Assembly (NCBI GenBank): GCA_963730785.1
Contig: CAVSTF010000010.1
Span: 744,001 to 808,000 of the forward strand
DNA: 64,000 nt
Direction: 5' to 3'
Origin: Bog-473 sp963730785
GTDB taxonomy: Bacteria; Actinomycetota; Acidimicrobiia; Acidimicrobiales; RAAP-2
Of the stretch, positions 47,191 through 56,162 are shown piece by piece (the first letter of the stretch is position 1; each line of letters starts with the position of its first letter). Below the pieces are notes generated by a model. The model did not search any database and had not been told where the DNA came from. It saw only the letters and a program-made list of their open reading frames with translations. The translations under genes were made by a program, and so were the position numbers.

Positions 47191-47964
47191 TCAGCCGTCC
47201 TTGAGGGCAGTCAGCACCTGTTGCGCCACTGCTCGGTACGCCATGGCTCCCGGGGACGACGAGGCATGCTGAAGAACCGAGCGACCTAGTTCCGGCGCTT
47301 CAGCGAATCGAACCGACTTTGGAATTGGTGGATCAAACACTGGAAGCCCATACCGCTCTTCGACTTCAGCCAACACCTTTCGAGCGTGCGTGGTTCGGCC
47401 GTCATACATGGTGGGGATCACACCCAACACCCGCAACTTGTCGTTGGCGAACTGGCGGACGTCCTCCACCGTCTCGAGGAGTTGTCCCACGCCTCGATGG
47501 CTGAGGGCTTCGCACTGCAAGGGCACCAACACGACTTCAGCCGCGGTCAACCCGTTGATGGTCAGAACACCCAGCGAGGGCGGGCAATCGATCAGCACAA
47601 CGTCGTGCTCATTCAGAATCGGCTGCAATGACCGAGCCAGCACGTGCTCCCTGCCGGTCCGACTCAAGAGATGCACTTCGGCCCCGGCCAGGTCGATGGT
47701 GGCTGGTATCAGCGAAAGCCCGGGTACGCCAGACACCTCACATCGAACTTCGGCCATTCGAGCACGACGAACCAAGACATCATGCAACGAGGTCTGCAAG
47801 TCATCTGGGTTGAAGCCCAAGGAGAAGGTCAGGCAGGCCTGAGGGTCCAGATCAACCACCAGCACTCGTTGGCCTTGTTCGGCCATGGCCACGCCAAGCG
47901 ACTGCACCGTCGTCGTTTTCGCCACCCCGCCCTTTTGATTGGCGATAGCAACGACCTTGATCAC
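47191..47964 (-). CDS. ParA-family ATPase (orphan)
   Basis: 257 aa, GTG start. Deviant Walker A IANQKGGVAKTTTVQSL, Walker A' VLVVDLDPQACLTFS, Walker B VVLIDCPPSLGVLT, then VPLQCEALSHRGVGQL and the RTTHARKVLAEV segment as in chromosomal Soj/ParA proteins. No parB lies next to it and no parS-like site was noticed. It could belong to an orphan ParA involved in cell organisation rather than the chromosomal parABS, which is usually near the origin. TAGACT ends 6 bases before the start. Its 3' neighbour is the zinc-ribbon protein. Confidence 0.88.
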   Translation of the reverse strand: MIKVVAIANQKGGVAKTTTVQSLGVAMAEQGQRVLVVDLDPQACLTFSLGFNPDDLQTSLHDVLVRRARMAEVRCEVSGVPGLSLIPATIDLAGAEVHLLSRTGREHVLARSLQPILNEHDVVLIDCPPSLGVLTINGLTAAEVVLVPLQCEALSHRGVGQLLETVEDVRQFANDKLRVLGVIPTMYDGRTTHARKVLAEVEERYGLPVFDPPIPKSVRFAEAPELGRSVLQHASSSPGAMAYRAVAQQVLTALKDG

Positions 47965-48036
47965 GGAAGCAGTCTACGACCGTGCCCTCCCCGCGTCGTG
48001 TTTGACGCACCTATTGAAATACCTGACACTGGAGTC
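47965..48036. promoter_or_regulatory. Divergent promoters of parA and VOC gene
   Basis: Minus strand: TAGACT ends 6 bases before the ParA GTG. Plus strand: TTGACG (48002-48007), 17-base spacer, GACACT (48025-48030), then 6 bases to the VOC ATG at 48037. This is the most complete -35/-10 pair seen. No Shine-Dalgarno sequence on either side. Confidence 0.5.
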
Positions 48037-48411
48037 ATGCCCGTCACTCACGTACAGCTCTTCTCGATTTCGGTGTCCGATCAGGACCGAGCCATCGAGT
48101 TTTACGTGGGTACCCTTGGATTTGAGCTGGTTGCGGACATGCCGATGGGACCGGACATGCGCTGGGTTCAGGTGCGCCCGGTTGGCGGCACAACCTCAAT
48201 CACCCTGGTGACATGGTTTCCGACCATGCCCGCCGGCACCACCAAGGGCACTGTGTTCGAAACATCCTCGCTGGAAAGCGACATCGAACTCTTTCGAAGC
48301 AAAGGGATCGACATTGGCGAAATCGATTCGGCCCCATGGGGCCGCTTTGTCACCTTCGATGATCCCGACGGAAACGGCATTGTGCTCCAGGAGACAACGC
48401 TGAATCAGTGA
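48037..48411 (+). CDS. VOC (glyoxalase-fold) protein
   Basis: 124 aa from ATG 48037. VTHVQLFSISVSDQDRAIEFYVGTLGFELV opens the VOC module, RWVQVRPVGGTTSITLV and GRFVTFDDPDGNGIVLQ provide the central and C-terminal strands with the Glu/Gln ligand position. The VSDQDRAIEFY form is typical of many small actinobacterial VOC proteins. Function is unknown. The stop overlaps that of the convergent DUF3089 gene by 7 bases. Confidence 0.85.
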   Translation: MPVTHVQLFSISVSDQDRAIEFYVGTLGFELVADMPMGPDMRWVQVRPVGGTTSITLVTWFPTMPAGTTKGTVFETSSLESDIELFRSKGIDIGEIDSAPWGRFVTFDDPDGNGIVLQETTLNQ

Positions 48412-49571
48412 AACGCGTTTTCTTCGATAGCGACGTCGAAGACAAGATTTCCCAGCGCCAGGCTCACGTCATCAAGGTGGTAGCCCCAATTCGGCCCAAG
48501 CACCGCGGTGACCTTGGGTCTCGGATCTCCGGCCACGGCGGCCGCGTTGATCTGGAGCCAGGTTGCCCCCCCACTGCTCTTGCAAGTGGCCGAATAGAGG
48601 CCCGGGTACGTAACCCACGGCGTAGTGACTTTTACCCCTGCCACTTGCGAAGTCACTGACAAGAAATATGGAGTGAGCGCGCCAGTCGAGTTGGAGAAAT
48701 CGGTGGGATTCACACATGCCACCTGCTGGCCGGTACTCACTGTTTGGCCGGACATCAAGCTCACGCCCTGGCCAGGTCGCGAGAAAAGTGCGGTCGTCGG
48801 CGGTTGGGATCCGAAGGTCGAATAGGCAATGACGCATCCGGTCTGCCTCGCCGATTGGCAAGTCGGAATGTTCTTGAAGCTTCCGCCGACCGTTCCACCA
48901 GTGGGAACCTGCACATTGCCGCCCAAAATAATGGCGGACACCATCTTGGCCCGGAGCCGGGGATTGTTATCGATCTGGCTTCGCAAAAGCTGGATGAGAA
49001 TCGCAGCACCTTGTGAGTGACCGATAAACACGATTGGCCGTCCGTGATTGTCGTGCGCCAGGTAGTCCTTCCAACCCGCCAACAGACTGGTGTAGGCAAT
49101 CGACCCGGCTTTCGGGTTGTTGCCGAGACCCTTGGTCAAGGCCAGTTCCGTTATTTGTCGATACATCGGGGCCCAGACGTTGCAGACTTGAGAGAAGCGC
49201 TCCGCTTCGTCTTCGGCAACTCCGACTTCCGCCGACTGAATCCGCAAATCGGAATTATCGGTCAACTCTCCCGAGACAGTGGGATAGACAAAGAAGCAAT
49301 CGAACTTTTGCTTCGTCTTCATTTGGGGTGCCACCGCTGATGCCGTCCCATTCGAGGACACCGCCGTGGCACTGAGGCTTGTGGCACAGGGATCGTGGGG
49401 CAAACCGGGCCGACATAGCCACACGGTCTTTGGCGAGGCCCCGCGATGCGTCGACTTCAACAAGGATGCCGAAGCCGGCATCGAGCCGAACGCAAGGGCG
49501 AAGATACCGAGCCCGGCGCAGGCCACAGGGCCCAAACACCGTCCCGCTCTCTTCGTTCGCCCTTGATTCAT
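48405..49571 (-). CDS. DUF3089 family secreted esterase/lipase-like protein
   Basis: 388 aa. A signal-like N-terminus (about 1-36, LGPVACAGLGIFALAFGSMPASA) precedes the mature protein, which starts with a TVWLCRPGLPHDPCA motif. The nucleophile is in VFIGHSQGAAIL; other conserved parts are KFDCFFVYPTVS and SQVCNVWAPMYRQ. DUF3089 members are alpha/beta hydrolases of unknown substrate, common in Actinobacteria and Sphingomonads. Paired Cys (CNV, CQSARQTGC) suggest disulfides in an exported protein. Convergent with VOC. Confidence 0.85.
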   Translation of the reverse strand: MNQGRTKRAGRCLGPVACAGLGIFALAFGSMPASASLLKSTHRGASPKTVWLCRPGLPHDPCATSLSATAVSSNGTASAVAPQMKTKQKFDCFFVYPTVSGELTDNSDLRIQSAEVGVAEDEAERFSQVCNVWAPMYRQITELALTKGLGNNPKAGSIAYTSLLAGWKDYLAHDNHGRPIVFIGHSQGAAILIQLLRSQIDNNPRLRAKMVSAIILGGNVQVPTGGTVGGSFKNIPTCQSARQTGCVIAYSTFGSQPPTTALFSRPGQGVSLMSGQTVSTGQQVACVNPTDFSNSTGALTPYFLSVTSQVAGVKVTTPWVTYPGLYSATCKSSGGATWLQINAAAVAGDPRPKVTAVLGPNWGYHLDDVSLALGNLVFDVAIEENAFH

Positions 49572-49762
49572 GAGTGACCTCGGTCGTTGGTGCCGTCTGG
49601 CCTAACTGCTCTGCGCCGGGTGGAATCCCGGACTTAGGGTACCGGCCGTCCACGGCCTCGTAGGAGATGGTTCGAGGGGGACCAAAATCTACAAAAACCG
49701 ATTAACGTTGCCTTTTGGCGAGGCGCTGTCTCGTTCTTTGTTCAAGTTGGGATTGTCGTTTC

Positions 49763-51224
49763 GTGCCTGCCGTTCACATCAGCCAAAAGGTTGCCGTCAG
49801 CGTCGTCTTCGTGAGCGCCATGTTCATGAACATCATGGACATCACCATCGTCAACGTGGCGCTGCCCACCATTGGCCGAAGTTTTCACATCCTGCCTACT
49901 TCCGTCGACGGCATTGTGATCGCCTACCTGGTCAGCCTGGCTGTGTTTATCCCGGCCTCCGGTTGGCTGGGCGATCGATTCGGTGGCAAACGTGTGCTGA
50001 TGGCGGCTATCTGTGTCTTCACGGTCGGTTCTGCACTTTGCGGCCTGTCCCAGAACATCACCGAGCTCGTGTTGGCCCGTGTCCTTCAGGGTGCGGGCGG
50101 CGGCATGATGGCGCCAGTCGGGATGGCCATGCTCTTCCGGGTGTTTCCACCGGCAGAACGCATCAGAGCATCGAGCATCTTGACGGTGCCGACCACCTTC
50201 GCTCCGGCCATCGGGCCGGTGCTGGGTGGATTCTTGGTGACCGACCTGAGCTGGCGCTGGGTCTTCTTTGTAAATGTCCCTCTTGGGATACTGGCCGTGA
50301 CGTTCGGAGCTCTCTGCCTTGAGCGCACCCAGCAACTGGAAGTCGGGCGATTCGATATTCCGGGTTTCATTCTCGGAGGTGCCGGACTGGGCTTGCTGAT
50401 GTATGGCGTTTCGGAAGGACCGCTCGACCACTGGTCATCACCGACTGTCATCTCGACCTGCGTGGCCGGTTTCTTGCTGCTTGTGGCCATGGTCGTCACC
50501 GAACTCCGGGTCAAAGCACCCTTGGTCGACCTACGTCTTCTATCGGGCCGCCTGTTCCGATCATCCAACGGCGTCATGTTTCTGGCTTCGGCTGCGTTCC
50601 TGGGCACCCTCTACCTCATTCCCCTCTATTTCCAGGACGCTCGAGGGTTGAGCGCCCTGCAATCGGGTCTATCGACATTCCCCGAAGCCTTTGGCGTCAT
50701 GGCCGGAGCTCAGCTCGCTTCGCGATTGATTTACCCGCGCCTTGGCCCTCGGAGGCATATCAGCCTGGGCCTGGTCGGACTGACCATCACCATGCTGGGA
50801 CTCACGCAGCTGAGCCTGACGACGAACCTGTGGCTGATCAGGGGTGTGATGTTCATCCTTGGGCTAGTGATGGGACAGGTCTTCGTGCCCAATCAGGCCG
50901 CGTCGTTCGCCATGATCTCTCCCGCCGAAACGGGCCGGGCATCCACCTTCTTCAACACCATGCGACAAGTGGGTAGTGCCGTCGGTGTGGCCATTCTCTC
51001 TACCGTCCTGATTGGCATCGGATCCACCAAGGTCATCGCCGGGATCGTCCACCCCAACCTGCGGGCGTATCACCTGGCCTTCGGTGTCGCTTCGCTGTTT
51101 GCCCTCGCCGCCATTGGCTTCTCACTGACCATCCACGACAGCGACGCTTCGGAAACCATCGTGCGGCGACAGAAGTCCTCCGGCTCCGGTCGAAGCTCCC
51201 ACCATCACCGAAGCAGTCGTCTAA
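49763..51224 (+). CDS. DHA2-type MFS efflux protein, probable +1 frameshift near its end
   Basis: About 486 aa when repaired, GTG 49763. Many hydrophobic segments; motif FMNIMDITIVNVALPTIG (helix 1), SGWLGDRFGGKRVLM (loop 2-3), GMMAPVGMAMLFRVFPPAER and the helix 5 motif APAIGPVLGGFLV, all typical of 14-helix drug:proton antiporters. As read, the frame continues after SDASETIVRR into the LOG gene, but another frame gives PVEAPTITEAVV and stops at TAA 51222-51224, so a +1 between 51150 and 51175 is likely. Substrate unknown. It is upstream of LOG and pst genes. Confidence 0.8.
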
Positions 51225-51259
51225 CAAACCGGCATCCGGTTGGCGCTGTCCGCCGGACA

Positions 51260-51827
51260 ATGCAGACTGCCCACGTGCGAACTGATGCCAACATCTGTGT
51301 GTTCTGCGGATCGAGTCCTGGAAACTCACCCGCATTTTCGGAAGCGGCCCGCGCCCTTGGTGCCGCCCTCGCCGAGCGGAACATAGGTCTGGTCTACGGC
51401 GGTGCCTCAGTGGGTCTCATGGGCGTCGTGGCTGATGCAGCGCTGGCTGCTGGCGGGCGCGTCTATGGCGTCATCACTGAGTCACTGGCGGACCATGAAA
51501 TCGCTCATGCCGGCCTGAGCAGGCTCGATGTGGTCCAGACCATGCACGCCCGCAAGGCTCGAATGGCCGAACTTTCCGACGCCTTCATCATGATCCCGGG
51601 CGGGTTCGGCACCCTTGAGGAGTTCATGGAGGCCATTACATGGCTCCATCTCGGCATTCACGACAAACCCTGCGCCATCGTCAACACCGATGGATTCTTC
51701 GACGGGCTCCTCGAGTTTGTCGACCACGCAGTCGAACAGGGATTTATCGGCTCCCGGCTCGTCGAGCCGGATTCGGGTGGCGGACGATCCCCTCACGCTG
51801 CTCGATACCCTCATTGACCAGGCCTAA
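51260..51827 (+). CDS. LOG family protein (cytokinin riboside monophosphate phosphoribohydrolase-like), apparent +1 frameshift
   Basis: 188 aa when repaired, ATG 51260. ICVFCGSSPGNSPAF, LVYGGASVGLMGVVADAAL, and the active-site PGGFGTLEEFMEAITW are the LOG signature (PGGxGTxxE with the Arg in MHARKARM). Enzymes of the family cleave AMP-type nucleotides to ribose-5-phosphate. A +1 at about 51766-51772 leads to IRVADDPLTLLDTLIDQA and stop at 51827. As read without repair, it is joined in frame to the upstream MFS gene, which I regard as false. Confidence 0.88.
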
Positions 51828-51833
51828 TAGGCA

Positions 51834-51850
51834 AAGCACATCAAGTGCTT
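51834..51850 (+). terminator. Hairpin after the LOG gene
   Basis: AAGCAC (51834-51839), loop ATCAA, GTGCTT (51845-51850), six perfect pairs, 6 bases after the LOG stop. No U-tract; possible terminator that separates it from pstS. Confidence 0.4.
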
Positions 51851-51882
51851 ACTAACAGCACGAAGGCGCTCAACTTCATGTA

Positions 51883-51935
51883 GTTGACAAACCTGATCAT
51901 TTTGGTCAAGTATTGGTCACTTCAGATTCATCTGG
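51883..51935 (+). promoter_or_regulatory. Candidate PHO box and promoter region of pstS
   Basis: Three 11-base direct repeats run 51903-51935 (TGGTCAAGTAT, TGGTCACTTCA, GATTCATCTGG), preceded by looser copies GTTGACA (51883) and CTGATCA (51893). Actinobacterial PhoP boxes are direct repeats of 11-base units of GTTCACCNNNN type, so this fits a phosphate-starvation operator. TTGACA (51884-51889) could be a -35. The start is about 80 bases downstream. Confidence 0.5.
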
Positions 51936-52012
51936 ACGTGGCGGCGTCAGTCGGAATCCCGGCGGCGCCATTTTTCCTGTCCAGACCACATACGGAATGA
52001 GGACAGATCACC

Positions 52013-53356
52013 TTGAAGAGTTCGGCCCACACATCGCAGCGCGCCCATGGCCGCGCCCTCAACACGGTCAAGGTTGGTGCGGTCATCGTCACCGCCGGAC
52101 TCATCGCCGCGGCCTGCGGCAGCTCCAGCCCCAGCGCAACCAAGAAGAGCTCGACCAAGTCGACGTCGGCCAAATCGGCCGCTTCGACCACCACCAGCAC
52201 CACTACCGCGCCAACCACTAGTACGACGGCGGCCGGCGCCGCTGGCACAAAGACGACGACCACGGTGGCCGGCACAAAGCCGATAGTCACCACCACGACG
52301 GTCAAGTCGTCAGGTTCGAGCGCACCTGGAGGCTCCCTGTCGGCCAATCCGACCTCATCACCGGCGGCAACGCTGACGGGCGTTGGCGCAAGTTCGATTC
52401 AGCCCTTTTACGGCCGCGTGCTGTACCAATACAACAAGGACAACTCCGGCGTGTCCGTCAACTTCTCCGGCTCGGGCAGTGGACCTGGCGTGACCGCAAT
52501 TGAGCAGAACACCGCCAACTTCGGCCAGAGTGAAATCCCGATGACGGCGGCCCAGCAGGCCGCCTCCAAGGGACCAGTGCTCCAGGTACCGACAGATCTC
52601 GGTGGCGTGGCCGTCTCGTACCACGTGTCCGGCGTTTCCAGTCTCAAGCTCAACGGACCCGTCCTGGCTCAGATCTACCTGCGCCAGATCACCAACTGGA
52701 ATGACCCGGCAATCGCCGCCCTCAACCCCGGCGCGAGTCTTCCCAATGAGAACATTGTTCCGGTGTTCCGTTCCGACACCTCGGGTCCCGGCTACGACCT
52801 TGATCAATACCTCATTGACACCAGCCCGACCTGGACTGGGGCCATTGGCGCGACATCACCTTCGACAACCTGGCCCAACGCTGGTCGGGCCTCCGGTGAC
52901 TCCGGACAACAGCTCAATGCTGGTGTTGCCACCTACATCCAGGAGACCGAAGGTGCCATTGGGTACGTCGAGTACGCCTACGCCTTGGAGGCAAACTTCA
53001 GCAACGCGTCGCTCCTGAACAAGAGCGGCACCTACGTTGCACCCTCGGTCAGTACGATCGCTGCGGCCGGATCAGCGGTATCGGGAATCAGCTCTACCAA
53101 CTACAACATCGTGTACGCCGCGGGCGCCTCGGCGTATCCGTTGGCCAACTTCAGCTGGGCCCTCCTCTACCAAAAGCAGTCGACCACCAACACCGGCATT
53201 GTCCTGGGTAAGCTTTTCCAGTGGGTGACGACTTCAGGACAGTCGTATTCCACCGCCTTGGGCTACGCCCCATTGCCAGCCGCTGTCGCTGCCTACGCCC
53301 ACTCGACTCTGCTGCAGCTGGAAACCTCCACCGGTCAGGCCATCTTCACCAATTGA
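52013..53356 (+). CDS. pstS: Phosphate ABC transporter substrate-binding lipoprotein PstS
   Basis: 447 aa, TTG start with TGAGGA 9 bases upstream. A lipobox ending AAAC (C35) follows a hydrophobic stretch, then a long Ser/Thr/Ala-rich linker (about 37-115) and the PBP domain: LTGVGASSIQPFYGRVLYQY (phosphate loop SS), FGQSEIPMTAAQ, FRSDTSGPGYDLDQYL and GAIGYVEYAYA. The lipid anchor holds it outside the membrane for phosphate capture. First gene of pstSCAB, behind the candidate PHO box. The linker is unusually long and rich in Thr. Confidence 0.94.
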   Translation: MKSSAHTSQRAHGRALNTVKVGAVIVTAGLIAAACGSSSPSATKKSSTKSTSAKSAASTTTSTTTAPTTSTTAAGAAGTKTTTTVAGTKPIVTTTTVKSSGSSAPGGSLSANPTSSPAATLTGVGASSIQPFYGRVLYQYNKDNSGVSVNFSGSGSGPGVTAIEQNTANFGQSEIPMTAAQQAASKGPVLQVPTDLGGVAVSYHVSGVSSLKLNGPVLAQIYLRQITNWNDPAIAALNPGASLPNENIVPVFRSDTSGPGYDLDQYLIDTSPTWTGAIGATSPSTTWPNAGRASGDSGQQLNAGVATYIQETEGAIGYVEYAYALEANFSNASLLNKSGTYVAPSVSTIAAAGSAVSGISSTNYNIVYAAGASAYPLANFSWALLYQKQSTTNTGIVLGKLFQWVTTSGQSYSTALGYAPLPAAVAAYAHSTLLQLETSTGQAIFTN

Positions 53357-53360
53357 CGGA

Positions 53361-53378
53361 CGGCCCCATAGTGGGCCG
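53361..53378 (+). terminator. Hairpin between pstS and pstC
   Basis: CGGCCC, loop CATAGT, GGGCCG; perfect 6-bp GC stem 4 bases after the pstS stop and 15 bases before pstC. It probably reduces read-through or protects the pstS transcript, a known way to make more binding protein than permease. Confidence 0.5.
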
Positions 53379-53393
53379 CGGAGCGTCAGGTCG

Positions 53394-54437
53394 ATGACCG
53401 CTGGGATGACGGCATCGCCGCCTGCAGACATGACTGATAGCGAGAACCACCGGCCCCACATTGGTCCGCTGATTGCTCAGCACCATCGTCGGGTCGGTGG
53501 TCGGGCCTACGCCACCATCCGCTGGGGTGGTGCCCTGGTCTTTGTGGCCGTCGTGGTGTCCTTGGTCGTCAGCCTGGTTTGGCAGTCAGCACCGGCGTTC
53601 CGCCACTCTGGCTTCAGCTTCATCTTCAGCGGCAACTGGGACCCCACGGCCGAGAAGTTCGGGTCGGGCATATTCATCATCGACACGATGATCACCACCG
53701 TGGTCGCACTCGTCATTGTGGTCCCAGTGGGACTTGGCACGGCTATCGCACTGTCAGAGTTACTCCCCCGCCGAATCGGCGCCACACTCTCCACTTGCAT
53801 CGATCTCCTGGCCGCCGTGCCCAGCATTGTGGTTGGCCTATGGGGCCTCTTGGTACTGGTGCCCATCTTCGAGCGACACGTCGAGCCCACTCTGCAAAAG
53901 ATTCCACTGATCAAACACATTTTCGGCGGGGGCGATCTCGGATCGGGGATTCTCCTGGCCTCGGTCGTGCTGGCCGTTATGGCCCTTCCCACCATGATTT
54001 CGCTGACGAGGACGGCACTACGAGGCGTATCGGTGGCCGACCGAGAGGCCGCCATGGCCCTGGGCGGTACTAAATGGCAAGTGGTTCGCATTGCCGTCAT
54101 TCCCGGAGCACGTTCAGGCATTGAAGCCGCTGTCACCTTGGCCACCGGGAGAGCACTGGGAGAGGCCATCGCTGTTGCGCTGGTGATCGGGGGAGGCGTA
54201 ACGCTGCCCCACTCGTTGTTGAGCACTGGGACAACCTTGGGATCCGCCATCGTGAATTACTTCTCGGAAGCTGTCGGCATCCAGCGAAGTGCCGTCATTG
54301 GTTTGGTCGTGGTACTCCTGACGTTCACCGCCGTGTTCAATATCGGTGGCCAACTCCTGATTCGCCATCGACCCGGACGGAAGATGGAAACCTTCAGTAG
54401 CGACGCGCCGCTCGAAGTTGAGGGGGCTTCGGCATGA
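53394..54437 (+). CDS. pstC: Phosphate ABC transporter permease PstC
   Basis: 347 aa, ATG at 53394; a later ATG at 53409 or 53430 is possible. Six or more membrane helices; first helix about 47-65; ends in the ABC permease EAA-like loop (REAAMALGGTKWQVVRIAVIPGARSGI). The segment FIIDTMITTVVALVIVVPVGLGTAIALSELLP is typical of PstC. It overlaps pstA by 4 bases (ATGA). Confidence 0.94.
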   Translation: MTAGMTASPPADMTDSENHRPHIGPLIAQHHRRVGGRAYATIRWGGALVFVAVVVSLVVSLVWQSAPAFRHSGFSFIFSGNWDPTAEKFGSGIFIIDTMITTVVALVIVVPVGLGTAIALSELLPRRIGATLSTCIDLLAAVPSIVVGLWGLLVLVPIFERHVEPTLQKIPLIKHIFGGGDLGSGILLASVVLAVMALPTMISLTRTALRGVSVADREAAMALGGTKWQVVRIAVIPGARSGIEAAVTLATGRALGEAIAVALVIGGGVTLPHSLLSTGTTLGSAIVNYFSEAVGIQRSAVIGLVVVLLTFTAVFNIGGQLLIRHRPGRKMETFSSDAPLEVEGASA

Positions 54438-55360
54438 CCGCCCTCTCCTCATCAGCGAGCGATCTGTTATCTCCGGAGGCCATAGCCCGGAGGCGGGCTG
54501 TGGTCAGAGAGTCCTCCCGCAACACCCTGAATCGTCGCCGGGCATTTGGGGGTGCCGCTCAGACCGCCTGTTATGTGGTGTTGGTGATTGTCCTCATCCC
54601 CCTAGTGGCCCTCATTGCCTATACGACCAGCCGGGGCTCAAAGGGAGTGTCGGTAGCCTTTTTCTCACAGAACCCCGTACCACAAGGGGTTCCGGGTGGA
54701 GGCATCTACAACGCCATCATCGGCACGCTGATCATCGTGGGCATCGCCACTGCACTGGCCATCCCAACTGGTCTGGCCGTCTCACTCTTCCTCATCGAAC
54801 GCAGAGGCCGGCTGGCTGCCACCATCAGATTCATAGCTGACGTGATGTCGGGCATTCCATCGATCGCTATCGGAGTGTTTGCGTACGCGCTGATCGTGGT
54901 CCCCTCACACAGCTACTCGGGTCTGTCGGCCAGCTTCGCCTTGGCGGTCCTCATGCTGCCGATCATTGTGCGCGCCGACGAATCCGCCATGAAAGCGGTA
55001 CCGGAGGACCTGTGGGATGCGGCGCTGGCCCTCGGTGCCAAACCGTCACGGGTCGCTCGATCGATCGTCATTCGTGGGGCACTCCCTGGCGTCGTGACGG
55101 GCAACCTGCTTGCCGTGGCCAGAGCCATCGGGGAAACGGCACCATTACTGTTCACGGCACTCGGCAGTTCCCTCTTGGCCACCAACCCGTTCCATCCGAT
55201 GGCGGCCATGCCTCTCGATATCTTCACTGACGGTACTCAGCCGTATCCCCAACTACAAACCACGGCTTGGGCTACGGCACTTGTACTCCTCGCCGGAGTA
55301 CTCCTCTTAAGCATCGTCGCCCGTATTTTCGCTGCCTTCATGACACGCCATGCTCGATAG
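54434..55360 (+). CDS. pstA: Phosphate ABC transporter permease PstA
   Basis: 308 aa. A first helix at about 45-67 (VVLVIVLIPLVALIAYTTSRG), then GGIYNAIIGTLIIVGIATALAIPTGLAVSLF and the EAA loop DLWDAALALGAKPSRVARSIVIRGALPGVV. Forms the channel with PstC. Its stop overlaps the pstB start by 11 bases. Confidence 0.94.
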   Translation: MTALSSSASDLLSPEAIARRRAVVRESSRNTLNRRRAFGGAAQTACYVVLVIVLIPLVALIAYTTSRGSKGVSVAFFSQNPVPQGVPGGGIYNAIIGTLIIVGIATALAIPTGLAVSLFLIERRGRLAATIRFIADVMSGIPSIAIGVFAYALIVVPSHSYSGLSASFALAVLMLPIIVRADESAMKAVPEDLWDAALALGAKPSRVARSIVIRGALPGVVTGNLLAVARAIGETAPLLFTALGSSLLATNPFHPMAAMPLDIFTDGTQPYPQLQTTAWATALVLLAGVLLLSIVARIFAAFMTRHAR

Positions 55361-56162
55361 TTCACTCACCACCGATCGAGCGATCGCCGTGTCACTCGAA
55401 CACGTGACCGTTCGCTACGGGAAAGTGGAGAACGCCAAGCAGGTCGCTGTCCAAGACGTAAATCTCGAATTGGCCACCAACACTGTCACGGCACTGCTCG
55501 GCCCATCCGGGTGCGGGAAGACAACAATCCTTCGTTCCATCAACCGTATGCATGACCACACAACGGGCCATGTCACCGGCACCATTCGAATCGGCGATCT
55601 CGATGTCTACGCCAAAGACACCCAACCCGAACTCGTACGGAACCGTGCCGGCATGGTGTTCCAGCGCCCAAATCTCTTCCCCACCAAAAGCATCTTCGAC
55701 AACGTGGTTTCTGGCCTGCGCATCAATGGGGTCAAGAAACGCTCATTTCTTCAGGAAGCCGCCGAAGCCTCACTTCGACAAGCCGCACTCTGGGACAGCG
55801 TCAAGGACCGCTTGCAGGCGCCTGCCATTCGACTCTCGGGGGGACAGCAACAACGTCTCTGCATTGCTCGAGCGCTGGCCGTCGAGCCTGAAGTCCTCCT
55901 GCTGGACGAACCATGCTCAGCGCTGGATCCACAATCTTCAGCCCAAATTGAAGAACTGATCGTCCAGCTGTCCTCACACATCACCATCGCTCTCGTGACC
56001 CACAACCTCTTCCAAGCCACACGGATTTCCGATCAGACCGCAGTCTTCCTCCTGGGCGACAGTGGTTCGGGAGAGCTTGTTGAATCGGGCCCCACTCGGC
56101 AGATCTTTGACTCCCCCAAGGATCCCCGCACCGAGGCCTACGTCACCGGCCATATTGGCTAA
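55350..56162 (+). CDS. pstB: Phosphate ABC transporter ATP-binding protein PstB
   Basis: 270 aa. Walker A LLGPSGCGKTTILRSINRM, Q loop in FQRPNLFPTKSIFDNV, signature LSGGQQQRLCIARAL, Walker B LLLDEPCSALDP and H-loop TH in LVTHNLFQATRI. Together with PstSCA it imports phosphate with high affinity. No phoU follows in the window. The end overlaps the convergent MarR gene by 20 bases. Confidence 0.95.
   Translation: MLDSSLTTDRAIAVSLEHVTVRYGKVENAKQVAVQDVNLELATNTVTALLGPSGCGKTTILRSINRMHDHTTGHVTGTIRIGDLDVYAKDTQPELVRNRAGMVFQRPNLFPTKSIFDNVVSGLRINGVKKRSFLQEAAEASLRQAALWDSVKDRLQAPAIRLSGGQQQRLCIARALAVEPEVLLLDEPCSALDPQSSAQIEELIVQLSSHITIALVTHNLFQATRISDQTAVFLLGDSGSGELVESGPTRQIFDSPKDPRTEAYVTGHIG

Noticed and set aside
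49715..51817. Single 700-aa MFS-LOG fusion protein
   Set aside because: The join depends on a frame shift near 51160; another frame gives an MFS end with stop at 51224, and LOG has its own ATG.
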